Shown: piece after piece, positions 48,550 to 58,651 of the stretch
Numbering within the stretch: the stretch's first letter is position 1
Layout: the number at the start of each line of letters is the position of its first letter
DNA from: Methanolobus profundi
GTDB lineage: Archaea > Halobacteriota > Methanosarcinia > Methanosarcinales > Methanosarcinaceae
Direction of reading: 5' to 3'
Assembly (NCBI RefSeq): GCF_900114835.1
Contig: NZ_FOUJ01000001.1
Coordinates: 496,001-560,000, forward strand
DNA: 64,000 nt
Position numbers and translations under genes: made by a program
Notes under the pieces: generated by a model
What the model was told of the DNA's origin: nothing
Database searches by the model: none
Seen by the model: only the letters and a program-made list of their open reading frames with translations

Positions 48550-51500
48550 ATGTTACTAACAAAAGCAAATATCAAAAAAATAATACTCTTCTTATTTATC
48601 ACTATACTATTTTCAGGTACAGTTTCAGCAGCAACGCTCACAGTAGGTTCAGGTGAGTCATACACAACAATTTCCAGTGCAATAACTGCCGCATCTCCAG
48701 ATGACATAATTATTGTAAAGGACGGTACGTATTCAGAGAATCCTGTCATCAATAAGTCTCTTACAATCACTTCTGAGAACGGGGCTGCAAGTACTATCAT
48801 CCGCACTCCTGCTAGCAATAGGGATGTAGTTCAGATAACATCCGATAACGTAACTCTCTCCGGTTTTACGATCAAGGATGCCACATCAAATGGATTTTCA
48901 GGAGTGAAGATATCCTTGAACTCTAGTTGTACGATATCGGACAATCTATTTACAAATAATTATCGTGGTCTTTACCTGACCGGTTCCAGTAATAATAGTA
49001 TATACAATAACAATCTAAGTAGTAATTCATATTATGGTATCTACACTATTTCTTCAAGTTATTATAACACGTTATGGAACAATACAATAAGTGGCAGTCA
49101 ATATGGTTTCTTCATAGGTTCTTCCAGCTATAGCAATTTGACAGATAACATCGCATATTCTAATATTTATGGTATCTTCCTGTCTTCTTCAGGGAATAGT
49201 GACCTTATCAATAATACTGCATACTCTAACAGTTATTATGGTATCTACCTGGCTGCTTCAGGGAACAGTAACCTTACTAACAATACTGCATACTCAAATA
49301 GTCATGGTATATATCTTGATTCTTCGGGTTCCTGTATACTGGTTAATAATACTATGAACTCCAATAGTAATAATTTTGGAGTTGATGGTTCTTCTGCTTC
49401 TCATTACTCAAATAATGTAGATACAAGTAACCTTGTTAACAGCAAACCTATCTATTACTGGGTAAGTCAGTCCGACGCACAGATCCCTGCAGATGCAGGT
49501 CAGGTCTGTGTGGCAAGCTCCACGAATATCTCTGTTGTTGACCTTGTTCTTTCCAGAGGATATGATGATGTTCTTTTCGCATATACTGACAACTCGACCA
49601 TAGACAATGTTACTGTGTCAATTGGTACCAATGGTATCCGTTTGTATGATTCCGAGTACAATGATGTGTCCAATATAACAGCATCATCAAAGACGAATGG
49701 TATTTTCCTTGATGACTATAATTCATTCAACAACATAATGAACAATAATTTTACTTCAGGGAATAACTATGGTATACATTTACAGACCTCAACCAACAAC
49801 AATGTATCCAATAACAGTATCAATAGCGGCACATACGGTATATTCATCTTCAATTCAGGAAGCAATACATTTGAAAACAACTCAATGACCTCAAATACCT
49901 ATAATTTCGGAGTTGACGGTGCATCACTGGACCATTACATAAATTATGTCAATACCAGCAATCTTGTTGACAGCAAGCCGATATATTACTGGATGAATGT
50001 ATCCGATGTTCAGTTGCCTGCTGATTCCGGGCAGATATGTGTGATCAATTCCACTAATATCACTGTAAGGGATATGAGCTTGTCAGATGGTTATGATAGC
50101 ATTCTGTTCGCATATACTGACAACTCGACCATAGATAATGTGACAGTTGTAGATGGTTATAACGGTATTCGTTTGTTCGATTCCGATTATAACGATCTGA
50201 CCAACATTACCAGCTACAGTAGTATAAGGGGAATATTCCTGGATGAGTCCAATTCTTTCAATAATCTAAATGATAATGATGTCTCTTCCAATAGCAATGG
50301 TATTATTCTGTATTCTTCAACAGACAATGAGATATTCGACAATACTGTATATTCCAATACTTATGGTATCTATCTTTACACTTCAAGTAATGAGAACAAT
50401 GTTTCCAGCAACAATGTAACAGGGAACAGTAATACTGGTATCTATCTTTCATCTTCAGATACGAATGACATGATAAACAATACTGTTTCCTCCAATCCTA
50501 CCGGTATCTATCTTTACAATTCATGTGACTACAATAATGTCACGAACAATGACCTGACGAGCAACAACAACAATGGTATTTACTTATATTCCTCTGGCAA
50601 CTACAATGTTCTGAGCAATAATAACATCAGTTCCAGTTCCTATGGTATCTATCTTTATGCTTCTTCGAGGTTCAACGAGATAACTGATAATATCCTTAGT
50701 TCCAATAATAACGGTATCTACATACATTCATCATGCAGTTATAATGATATACTTGATAATGAGATATCAGGCAGTACTAATTATGCTATCTATGTCAATT
50801 ATTATTCCGCCAGTAATGAGATAACGAACAATACTATCAATAGCAATGTGCGTGGTATAAGGATCGAGACCTCGAATTCCAATACTTTGGATAGTAATGT
50901 GATCACTGACAATACGAATGAGGGGGTCTACCTTTATTCATATAATAGTTATCAGTGCAACTATAACACCCTGGTAGACAATACAATTACAGGCAATCGT
51001 GATGGTGTAATGCTTTATCTGAGTTCCAGCTCCATATATACAGGTAGCTGTGATTATAGTAATATCACTCAGAACAATATAAGTGACAATACAAGATATG
51101 GTATCTATTCCTATTCACAATATTCTGATAATACATGTGACTACAGCTCCATAACTGATAATATCATCAATAGTAACTCTGACCATGGTATCTATCTCAT
51201 AGAGAACTGGCATGTGACCCTTGACAATAATACTGTCAGCTATAACTCTGATTATGGTGTCTATGTGGATGTCTGTGAGGATTATACACTTTCGGATAAC
51301 ACTCTGAACAACAATACTGTTGGTATCTATGACAACAGTTCAGGTAACAGTACCATATCATCGAACTTTGCTGTAGGGAACAGTCTTCATGGCCTGTACT
51401 CGAACGATTCTCTGGATCTGGCGATCACTGACCAGTCGTTCATCAATGACTCACTTCTGTTGTCATTCAATATCAATGGTTCAGAGACCAGTCTGAACGG

Positions 51501-52452
51501 AAATGAGAGCGATACTACCAGTTTCACAGGAAAGGTGAATGCATTTGGATACCTATCTATCAATTCTTCACAGAACATGAGCATTACGTTCTCATACAAC
51601 AATTCTTCTTTGAGCAGTACGCAAGAGTCAACACTTGATCTTTACAGATCGAGCGGTGGTAACTGGACAGTGGTGAATGATACCTCTCTTAATACAACTA
51701 CCAATACTATAATTGGCAATCTCACAGAGTTCAGCAGATTCGGTATCTTCTATGATGATGGATCATCCGGATCATCTGATGATCCAGCTGATAGTCCTTC
51801 CGAAACACTTGATGATGGTTCAGTTCCTGTATTGCTCCGTTCACAGACAAGGATCACCACATATCTTTCATTAGGTAAGAATGGTGAGGTAAGCAGTGAT
51901 ACTGTTGCCAAATCCCCTGACTCCACAACTACAGTGACCCTGTTCAAGGGAACAATAGCCGTCAGTCCTGAAGGAACTGCTGTTGGAAAGATAACTGTGA
52001 ACAGATTACCATCTACACCGGTTGCTGCACCTCCTGGAGTGGTCGACTCCGGTATATGTGTTGATTTCGGACCTTCAGGTACTTCTTTCAACAAAGAGGT
52101 CATGATCACAATAGACTTTGACCCTGAAGAGTTTTCAAAGGACCATGATCCTGTGATCTACACTTATTCTGAAGATGGTGAGTGGATCGCCCTTGAAACA
52201 ACTGTTGACTGGGAGAATGGAAGAGCTAGTGCCTTTACAACACACTTCTCCGTATACGCTCTCTTTGGTGTTGAAAAAAGCGAAGAGGTAATTGAAGAGG
52301 TCCCTGAGGTCATAGAGGAACCTGTTGCTGTTGTGGAAGAACTTGCTGATGAGGGTGGCTCAGGTTATCTGTACCTGATCCTTGGATTAGCAGTGATCGT
52401 CATTGCATCAATATTTGTAATGAAAGGTCAAAAGGGCAGAAAAGGGCTCTAA
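48550..52452 (+). CDS. Giant NosD-type beta-helix surface protein
   Basis: 1,300 residues from ATG at 48550 (MLLTKANIKKIILFLFITIL, signal peptide; an upstream ATG at 48514 adds 12 less likely residues). TLTVGSGESYTTISSAITAA starts a right-handed parallel beta-helix whose rungs recur as N-N-T-x-Y-S-N-x-Y-G-I-Y-L. A 175-residue unit (SKPIYYWVSQSDAQIPADAG ... NNVTVSIGTNGIRLYDSEYN) occurs twice. After residue 1000 come Ig-like and PGF-pre-PGF-type domains (VSPEGTAVGKITVNRLPST). It ends in an acidic linker and one membrane span (LYLILGLAVIVIASIFVM). It is probably a cell-surface or biofilm adhesin. Confidence 0.9.
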   Translation: MLLTKANIKKIILFLFITILFSGTVSAATLTVGSGESYTTISSAITAASPDDIIIVKDGTYSENPVINKSLTITSENGAASTIIRTPASNRDVVQITSDNVTLSGFTIKDATSNGFSGVKISLNSSCTISDNLFTNNYRGLYLTGSSNNSIYNNNLSSNSYYGIYTISSSYYNTLWNNTISGSQYGFFIGSSSYSNLTDNIAYSNIYGIFLSSSGNSDLINNTAYSNSYYGIYLAASGNSNLTNNTAYSNSHGIYLDSSGSCILVNNTMNSNSNNFGVDGSSASHYSNNVDTSNLVNSKPIYYWVSQSDAQIPADAGQVCVASSTNISVVDLVLSRGYDDVLFAYTDNSTIDNVTVSIGTNGIRLYDSEYNDVSNITASSKTNGIFLDDYNSFNNIMNNNFTSGNNYGIHLQTSTNNNVSNNSINSGTYGIFIFNSGSNTFENNSMTSNTYNFGVDGASLDHYINYVNTSNLVDSKPIYYWMNVSDVQLPADSGQICVINSTNITVRDMSLSDGYDSILFAYTDNSTIDNVTVVDGYNGIRLFDSDYNDLTNITSYSSIRGIFLDESNSFNNLNDNDVSSNSNGIILYSSTDNEIFDNTVYSNTYGIYLYTSSNENNVSSNNVTGNSNTGIYLSSSDTNDMINNTVSSNPTGIYLYNSCDYNNVTNNDLTSNNNNGIYLYSSGNYNVLSNNNISSSSYGIYLYASSRFNEITDNILSSNNNGIYIHSSCSYNDILDNEISGSTNYAIYVNYYSASNEITNNTINSNVRGIRIETSNSNTLDSNVITDNTNEGVYLYSYNSYQCNYNTLVDNTITGNRDGVMLYLSSSSIYTGSCDYSNITQNNISDNTRYGIYSYSQYSDNTCDYSSITDNIINSNSDHGIYLIENWHVTLDNNTVSYNSDYGVYVDVCEDYTLSDNTLNNNTVGIYDNSSGNSTISSNFAVGNSLHGLYSNDSLDLAITDQSFINDSLLLSFNINGSETSLNGNESDTTSFTGKVNAFGYLSINSSQNMSITFSYNNSSLSSTQESTLDLYRSSGGNWTVVNDTSLNTTTNTIIGNLTEFSRFGIFYDDGSSGSSDDPADSPSETLDDGSVPVLLRSQTRITTYLSLGKNGEVSSDTVAKSPDSTTTVTLFKGTIAVSPEGTAVGKITVNRLPSTPVAAPPGVVDSGICVDFGPSGTSFNKEVMITIDFDPEEFSKDHDPVIYTYSEDGEWIALETTVDWENGRASAFTTHFSVYALFGVEKSEEVIEEVPEVIEEPVAVVEELADEGGSGYLYLILGLAVIVIASIFVMKGQKGRKGL

Positions 52453-52518
52453 TCCCTTATTCTGTTTTTATAACATATTCTATTACTTTATTTGAATCTA
52501 TGGTTCAAATGTTAACAA

Positions 52519-52555
52519 TGTTCATGTTTTTCGGTATATTTCAAAATCATGAACA
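52519..52555 (+). terminator. Probable terminator after the beta-helix gene
   Basis: TGTTCATG (52519-52526) pairs perfectly with CATGAACA (52548-52555) over a 21-nt loop, followed by TGCTTCTTTTATA. The T-run is short, so confidence is moderate. TTTATATA (52563-52570) just after it is the TATA box of the next gene. Confidence 0.5.
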
Positions 52556-52644
52556 TGCTTCTTTTATATATCGACATAATTATTCTCTATTACTACAACG
52601 ATCGTATTCCAGAGCGATCAGTGTAACATAAAGTGGGACCGAAC

Positions 52645-53490
52645 ATGAGCGAGGAACTTTTCTACCAGAATCAACTCCAGAACCTTGAGGACATCAAGGC
52701 TACATACTTCAGTCAGCTTGATGAAGTTGAGAAGAAGCGTGCTGAGATCGCTTTGAAGAAGGAGCAGATAAAAGCTGACGAATCCCTTGTAATTGAAGAA
52801 TACCATAAGATCCGTGAAGCTAAAAAGCTGATCGCAGTTGAATATGAAAAGCTTGTATCCAAGAACGATGAGCTAAAGATCGCAAAGAAGGAATACGAGA
52901 AAAAGCGTGTTGACTTCTTAAAGCTTGAAACCGAACTTAGCACACGGATGGATAGGTATGACATCAATAAAGCGTCCCTTCAAAAAAGGAATTGTGACCA
53001 ATACAGAGTTCTGCGTGCACAGTTCGAGCAGGAACTAGCTCTTAGTAAAAAACAAAAAAGGCTCGACAGGACCAAGATAAGGCTCGACTCAAAGGCAAGG
53101 GACATTGCTGCACAAAAGAAAGAGATCGCTTCCGGTGAGATGGATGTCGATATTGAGATAGAGAAGATCGAACGCAAACGTGAGTACATCAAGTATCTTC
53201 AGGAAACCCTTTCTGCAAAAGAACAGGCTTTCTCATCCCGTGAAAATGAACTTGTCGAACTACAGCAAAAGACTGAAGAAGAGATCGGCAAGCAGGTAAC
53301 TATTCACAAACAGCAGTTGAACATAATCAAGAAGGATGCCAGGATCGAACAACAACTGGCATATATCAAGATCCTTGAGGATGATGTTTTTGAGCTCAAG
53401 AGCAAACTTGAGGAATCTAACAAGCAACTCAGTAACATGAGGCTCTATTCAAGGATATTCGAGCAGAATCAGGAAATTCTTGTAAGTTGA
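52645..53490 (+). CDS. Long coiled-coil protein
   Basis: 281 residues from ATG at 52645 (MSEELFYQNQLQNLEDIK); a GTG at 52633 adds four. Almost the whole chain is charged heptad helix (VEKKRAEIALKKEQIKADES, IEIEKIERKREYIKYLQETL), with very few Gly or Pro. No membrane span, no catalytic motif. Cytoskeletal, tethering or signalling-scaffold roles are all possible; I do not recognise a family. It is convergent with the large PAS kinase and has its own TATA box (52563-52570). Confidence 0.78.
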   Translation: MSEELFYQNQLQNLEDIKATYFSQLDEVEKKRAEIALKKEQIKADESLVIEEYHKIREAKKLIAVEYEKLVSKNDELKIAKKEYEKKRVDFLKLETELSTRMDRYDINKASLQKRNCDQYRVLRAQFEQELALSKKQKRLDRTKIRLDSKARDIAAQKKEIASGEMDVDIEIEKIERKREYIKYLQETLSAKEQAFSSRENELVELQQKTEEEIGKQVTIHKQQLNIIKKDARIEQQLAYIKILEDDVFELKSKLEESNKQLSNMRLYSRIFEQNQEILVS

Positions 53491-53532
53491 TAGTGATATC
53501 ACATATCAACTTCAAGTATATCTTTTTTAGTT

Positions 53533-56500
53533 TTAGTTTCTATTCTTATCCTGGGTACCGATAGTGAACGTAAAGGTGCTACCTTTTCCTTCCTCACTTT
53601 CAAGCCATATTTTACCATCATGCATTTCCACGAACTGTCTGACAAGTGCCAGTCCCAGACCTGTACCTCCATACCTCCTTTTACTTGAGGCATCTACCTG
53701 GGTGAAGGGGTCGAATATGTCTTCCTGTTTCTCTTTTGGGATCCCGATACCTGTGTCAGAAACAGAGAACTCTATATTTCCATCATAATTCCTGACCTTG
53801 ATGGAAACATTTCCATTATCGGGAGTGAACTTAATGGCATTGCTGAGCAAATTTAACATTATCTGCTGTAACTTCATTTTATCAGCAAATACTTCATCAT
53901 CATCTATCTCATTGATCATTCTGACTTCGATATTCTTTTTTCCTGCAAGAGGCAACATAGACTCCTGTACCTCTTTCAACACTTTTGAGGTATTGAATCT
54001 CTCAAGTTTAAGCTCCATTTTACCGGCTTCTATCTTTGAGATGTCCAGAATGTCATTTATCAGTTCAAGGAGATGTTTTCCACTTTTATTTATGTGTTCA
54101 ATATAACCGAGCTGCTTTTCACTAAGGTCACCTTTCATAGTTGTTCCAAGTATGTCTGAAAACCCTATTACAGCAGTTAGTGGTGTTCGTAGTTCATGGC
54201 TCATATTGGCAAGGAACTCCGACTTGATACGACTGTTATCCTCTGCCAGCATTTTAGCTTCGAGCAAAGAGAGTTCCGCTTTCTTCTTTTCAGTGATGTC
54301 GCTTGCAAATACGATATAACGGTCATCTGATAGTTTTGTAGCGTCTCTTCTGATCCAGGCTACAGTTCCATCCTTATGTTTCATTAGAAGCTCAGATGAT
54401 GTGAAGCCTGTGAGCTTTAGCTCATCGAAACTCTGGCCTGCTTTCATCAATGACTCCGGTGCTATAAGATCAGTTATGCTCAGTTTAGTAAGCTCATCTT
54501 CTTCATATCCGGTAAGTTCACAGGCTGTCCGGTTGACCTCAAGATAGTTCCCATCATGGTCCATAATAAAAATACCGTATGGAGCATTTTCGATATAGTT
54601 CCTGAACTTCCTTTCGCTCTCAAGCAGGAAACCTTCCGCCTGTTTGCGTTCAGTAATATCGTGATAGTTCAGTAATATACCTTTTATCGCAGGTTCGTGC
54701 AAGAGATTAGTGATCGTATATTCGATCCATTTATAATCTCCGTCTTTGCAGCGATATCTGACCTCTGAATTATATATGGCCCCTGGGATAGTAACGAACA
54801 CAGGATATCCCGTCTTTATCAGTTCCAGTTCTTCAGGATGGATATTATCCCACATGTAATTGCCGACAAGTTCTTCTGGTTTCCATCCGAACAATTTTTC
54901 CACATTCGGGCTTTTGTACCTATTGATCCCTGTATCATCGATGATGGCTATCACATCGGTACTGTTGGCGATCATGGCCCTTTGCCTCTCTTCATTCTCA
55001 AGGATACTGTCCACGGCTTCTTTTCGCTCCGTTATATCGCGATAATTGAAGAGAATTCCTTTAATGGCCGGTTCATCGATCAGATTGGTGCCTATGAACT
55101 CTATCCACTTATACGTTCCATCTTTGCAAAGGTATCTGGTGGTTGTATTGAGGTTCGACCCCGGCATATTCGCAAGGTTGACAAAATCGATCTGCAATCT
55201 TTCTTTGTCATCAGGATGGATATTATCAAGAACCGGATTTCCGATAACATCTTCTGGTTCCCAGCCGAACCATTTCCTGATGTTAGGACTTTTGTATCTT
55301 ATTATCCCCTTTGCATCTACAATAGCAATGACATCTGCAATGTTAGCTATCATTGCACTCTGCTTTTCTTCACTTTCCCTCAGGGATCGTTCTGCTTCCT
55401 TTTGATCAGTTATATCTCTGAACTCAACAACCCTTACCTGCTTTCCTTTGTAAGGAATGTTCCTGGCTTCCAGTCTGACCGGATACTCTGTACCGTCTTT
55501 TCGAAGTCCTATGGCTTCATACGCTTCTTCATAGCCTGCACATATGTTGCTCATTACAAGGTCTCTTGAACCTTCTGCAATGAGTAGCAGTCCATTCATT
55601 CCTATTAGTTCCTCTACAGAATAACCAGATATTTCGGAGAGCCCCAGGTTACAGTCAAGTATCACACCTTTGTCATGGATGGTTATACCACCAAAAGATG
55701 AGTTGTGAAGCGCTTTGAATCTCTCTTCACTTTCTCTTAGTTCATCTTCTGCTTTTTTCTCTTCGGTAATGTCCCTGAATTCAACGGATCTGATCATCTT
55801 TCCTTTGTAAGGGATGTTCTTTGCATTTATTCTGACCGGATACTCTGTTCCATCTTTTCGGAGTCCTATGGCTTCGTATGGTTCTTCATAACCTGCCTGC
55901 ATATTCCTTACGATCTTATCTCTGCAACGTTCAGCTATGAGGAGTGTTCCATCCATTCCTATTAGTTCTTCAACTGTGTAACCGGATATTTCAGAGAGAC
56001 CCAGATTAGAGTCAATAATGATCCCATCCTGGTGTATGAAAATACCACCAAAAGATGCATTGTGGAGTGCTTTGAATCTCTCTTCACTTTCTTTCAGTGC
56101 AATATCTGCTTCTTTTCTTTCTGTTATGTCGTGGTAGTTGATGAGAATACCATTTATATGTGGTTCATTGAGCAGGTTCTTAGCAGTGTATTCTACCCAT
56201 TTGTACTCTCCATTCTTGCAACGGAATCTCCCTTCAGAAGTGATCATGGAGCCAGGTTCACGGACGACTCCTTCAAAATCGTTCATAACATTTTCAAGAT
56301 CATCTGGGTGGACTATTCTCCATACCGATTCCCCAATAGCATCTTCCTGTGTCCATCCAAACCATTTTTCTAAAGTAGAACTTCCATATTTGTTAATGCC
56401 ATCTTTATCCACAATTGCGATCACATCAGCAATGTTAGCTATCATTGCACTGTGTTTTGCTTCACTTTCTTCAAGCGCTTTATATGCTTCTTTTTGCTCT

Positions 56501-57630
56501 GTAATATCTCTTATTTCAGTGACCCTTAGCTGCTTTCCATTATATGGGAGATTCTTTGCATGTACTCTTATAGGATACTCTGTTCCGTCCTTTCGTAGTC
56601 CAACAGCCTCATATGGTTCTTCATGATCAGATGCCAATTTTTCCAGGATGATATTCTTAGATCCTTTAGTGACAAGTATGAATCCATCTTTTCCGATAAG
56701 TTCTTCTTTTGAATATCCACTCATGTCGTATAATCCCTGATTGCAGTCAAGTATTGTACCTTTGTCGTGAATGAGTATCCCGCCGAAAGTCGCATTGTGC
56801 AGGATCTTGAATCTCTCTTCGCTTTCCTTCAGTTCATCTTCTGATCTTTTGTGATATATTGCTTCGCCGATACCATCAGCTATGATCTCAAGTAGCTTTA
56901 TATCATCTTCATGCCATTCCCTGGCTTCTTCACAATCATCGAACCCTATAAAACCCCAGAGTTCCTGGCCTGCAAATATTGGAAGTATGAGTACTGAAAG
57001 AATATCCTGATCAGCAAGAATGGTCTTTTCAGGTTCATCAAGATCTTCAACTAGATGTGCAAAGTGGTGTCTTGATTCCAGAGCACGAAGTACTGATGGT
57101 GCTCCTTTGCTGTATGGAAGACGCTGAAGTTCCGGGTTATCTATCTGTGCTTCAATACCATGTGATGCTACTTCAGCTATCTGTGACATGTAAAGTCCCA
57201 GCTCATCATCGTATCCATTCATGAAAATATATGATCTGCTGCTCTTTACGGTCCTGTCTATTACTTTGAGGATACGGGGCAGTATATTCTCGATACTGTT
57301 CTTCTCGAGAAGGATGTGCATACACTCCGCTGTTGCCATCTCATAGTCCAATCTTTTCTCCAGTAGTAGTTCAGTATCCTGAAGGTTCATCCGGGATTCA
57401 TTGAGTTGTCTTACACGTGGATCCAGATATAGGTAAAGAAGTGACCCAGTAACGAATACAAAAACTCCTCCTTTATAGGTTTGCAGTTCCATATATAGTT
57501 CTATATCTGATATGAAAAATGCAAGTATCCTGTCGGAGAACATGATCCACATACTTGCGAGTGCTGCATATATGATGGTTACTTTAAAAGCCAGCATTTT
57601 GTTTTCCTTGCTATTGGTCTTGATGCTCAT
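53533..57630 (-). CDS. Seven-PAS membrane histidine kinase
   Basis: 1,365 residues. Two N-terminal spans (FKVTIIYAALASMWIMF and YKGGVFVFVTGSLLYLYL), then a GAF domain (about 105-265), seven PAS modules, and the kinase core: H-box MSHELRTPLTAVIGFSD, NLLSNAIKFTPDNG, DTGIGIPKEKQEDIFDPF, GGTGLGLALVRQF. The PAS modules fall into two families by sequence, a (F-G-G-I, LRKDGTEYP) and b (MIANIADVIAIVD), in order a b a a b b c, with module 3/4 and 5/6 nearly duplicate. No response regulator is adjacent. Confidence 0.93.
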   Translation of the reverse strand: MSIKTNSKENKMLAFKVTIIYAALASMWIMFSDRILAFFISDIELYMELQTYKGGVFVFVTGSLLYLYLDPRVRQLNESRMNLQDTELLLEKRLDYEMATAECMHILLEKNSIENILPRILKVIDRTVKSSRSYIFMNGYDDELGLYMSQIAEVASHGIEAQIDNPELQRLPYSKGAPSVLRALESRHHFAHLVEDLDEPEKTILADQDILSVLILPIFAGQELWGFIGFDDCEEAREWHEDDIKLLEIIADGIGEAIYHKRSEDELKESEERFKILHNATFGGILIHDKGTILDCNQGLYDMSGYSKEELIGKDGFILVTKGSKNIILEKLASDHEEPYEAVGLRKDGTEYPIRVHAKNLPYNGKQLRVTEIRDITEQKEAYKALEESEAKHSAMIANIADVIAIVDKDGINKYGSSTLEKWFGWTQEDAIGESVWRIVHPDDLENVMNDFEGVVREPGSMITSEGRFRCKNGEYKWVEYTAKNLLNEPHINGILINYHDITERKEADIALKESEERFKALHNASFGGIFIHQDGIIIDSNLGLSEISGYTVEELIGMDGTLLIAERCRDKIVRNMQAGYEEPYEAIGLRKDGTEYPVRINAKNIPYKGKMIRSVEFRDITEEKKAEDELRESEERFKALHNSSFGGITIHDKGVILDCNLGLSEISGYSVEELIGMNGLLLIAEGSRDLVMSNICAGYEEAYEAIGLRKDGTEYPVRLEARNIPYKGKQVRVVEFRDITDQKEAERSLRESEEKQSAMIANIADVIAIVDAKGIIRYKSPNIRKWFGWEPEDVIGNPVLDNIHPDDKERLQIDFVNLANMPGSNLNTTTRYLCKDGTYKWIEFIGTNLIDEPAIKGILFNYRDITERKEAVDSILENEERQRAMIANSTDVIAIIDDTGINRYKSPNVEKLFGWKPEELVGNYMWDNIHPEELELIKTGYPVFVTIPGAIYNSEVRYRCKDGDYKWIEYTITNLLHEPAIKGILLNYHDITERKQAEGFLLESERKFRNYIENAPYGIFIMDHDGNYLEVNRTACELTGYEEDELTKLSITDLIAPESLMKAGQSFDELKLTGFTSSELLMKHKDGTVAWIRRDATKLSDDRYIVFASDITEKKKAELSLLEAKMLAEDNSRIKSEFLANMSHELRTPLTAVIGFSDILGTTMKGDLSEKQLGYIEHINKSGKHLLELINDILDISKIEAGKMELKLERFNTSKVLKEVQESMLPLAGKKNIEVRMINEIDDDEVFADKMKLQQIMLNLLSNAIKFTPDNGNVSIKVRNYDGNIEFSVSDTGIGIPKEKQEDIFDPFTQVDASSKRRYGGTGLGLALVRQFVEMHDGKIWLESEEGKGSTFTFTIGTQDKNRN

Positions 57631-57923
57631 GGTAAGGTTCTCGGTTTTGTGTGAGCTGTTGCCGGGATATATCAGGCATTTTTCAGAAATGTATAGGTCC
57701 TGGATCCTGGGTTCAATAGAATATTTGTATACTTCATTATTTTTAAATTAAGTTTCTTCATAGTATGTCCTGATCATTTTATGAATATACTATGAATGCA
57801 GTTTATTTATGTCGCATTTTCTATTATAAATCACTAGTTTATATATTTAACATCTGTGTACTTTCGTATCTGTTACACTAATCTACACTCAAAAACTTTA
57901 AGCTGGTTTGGAAGATATACGGA
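57631..57923. other. Divergent promoter region with 10-bp inverted repeat
   Basis: 293 nt between the divergent kinase and LysE genes, no ORF. TTCATAGTAT (57757-57766) and ATACTATGAA (57787-57796) are perfect complements with a 20-nt spacer, suggestive of an operator or hairpin. GGAG (57921-57924) is the ribosome site of the LysE gene. Confidence 0.5.
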
Positions 57924-57929
57924 GTGGAT

Positions 57930-58562
57930 ATGAATGGAAGCTATGAATTTCTTTTAATGGGTATATTCCTTGGTTTTGCTGCAGGTATCTCTCCCGGACC
58001 ACTTATGGCAATGACCATCTCTGAGACATTGCAACATGGTTCAAGGGAAGGTTTCAAGGTTGCTGTTTCCCCGTTGATAACAGATGTCCTTATAGTTTCA
58101 GTTATCCTGCTCATCCTTCTCAATTTAAAAAGTCAGGAGATAGCTATTGCTTTTATAAGCCTGGCAGGTGCATTATATCTTATACATCTCGGAATATCCT
58201 CGCTCAGGACTGGGAATAATGGTCTTGATATTATCACTGGAAAAAAGGATTCGCTGAAGAAGGGCATTCTGGCCAATTTCCTGAGTCCGCATCCCTACCT
58301 GTTCTGGATCACGATAGGTGGTCCTGTTCTTTTTCAGGCTCTGGATGTTGCTATGCTGGCACCTGTTCTTTTTGTTCTCGGATTCTATATTTTTCTTGTA
58401 GGATCAAAGATCATGATAGCATTACTTGTAGGCAGGTCAAGGTCCTTTCTGAAGAACAATTATTATCTCTACACTATACGTGGTATGGGTTTTGTGTATT
58501 TTGTTTTCGCTCTTATTTTCATTGAGCAAGGTCTGGAGCTATTGGGTTTGCCTATACTGTAA
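57930..58562 (+). CDS. LysE-family transporter
   Basis: 210 residues from ATG at 57930, which has GGAG 5 nt upstream; a GTG at 57924 overlaps that site and is unlikely. Six hydrophobic segments are spread over the chain. The N-terminal GIFLGFAAGISPGPLMAMTI holds the family motif GxxPGP, and ANFLSPHPYLFWITIGG is the second conserved block. LysE/RhtB proteins export amino acids or related compounds; the substrate cannot be read from sequence. Confidence 0.9.
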   Translation: MNGSYEFLLMGIFLGFAAGISPGPLMAMTISETLQHGSREGFKVAVSPLITDVLIVSVILLILLNLKSQEIAIAFISLAGALYLIHLGISSLRTGNNGLDIITGKKDSLKKGILANFLSPHPYLFWITIGGPVLFQALDVAMLAPVLFVLGFYIFLVGSKIMIALLVGRSRSFLKNNYYLYTIRGMGFVYFVFALIFIEQGLELLGLPIL

Positions 58563-58651
58563 TGTGAAATGCATGAAGGATTTAATGTAAAATAATAATA
58601 GAGTGAAGGGAAGTGCAGAATGTATCTGCACATTGATCTCTATTGATAATT

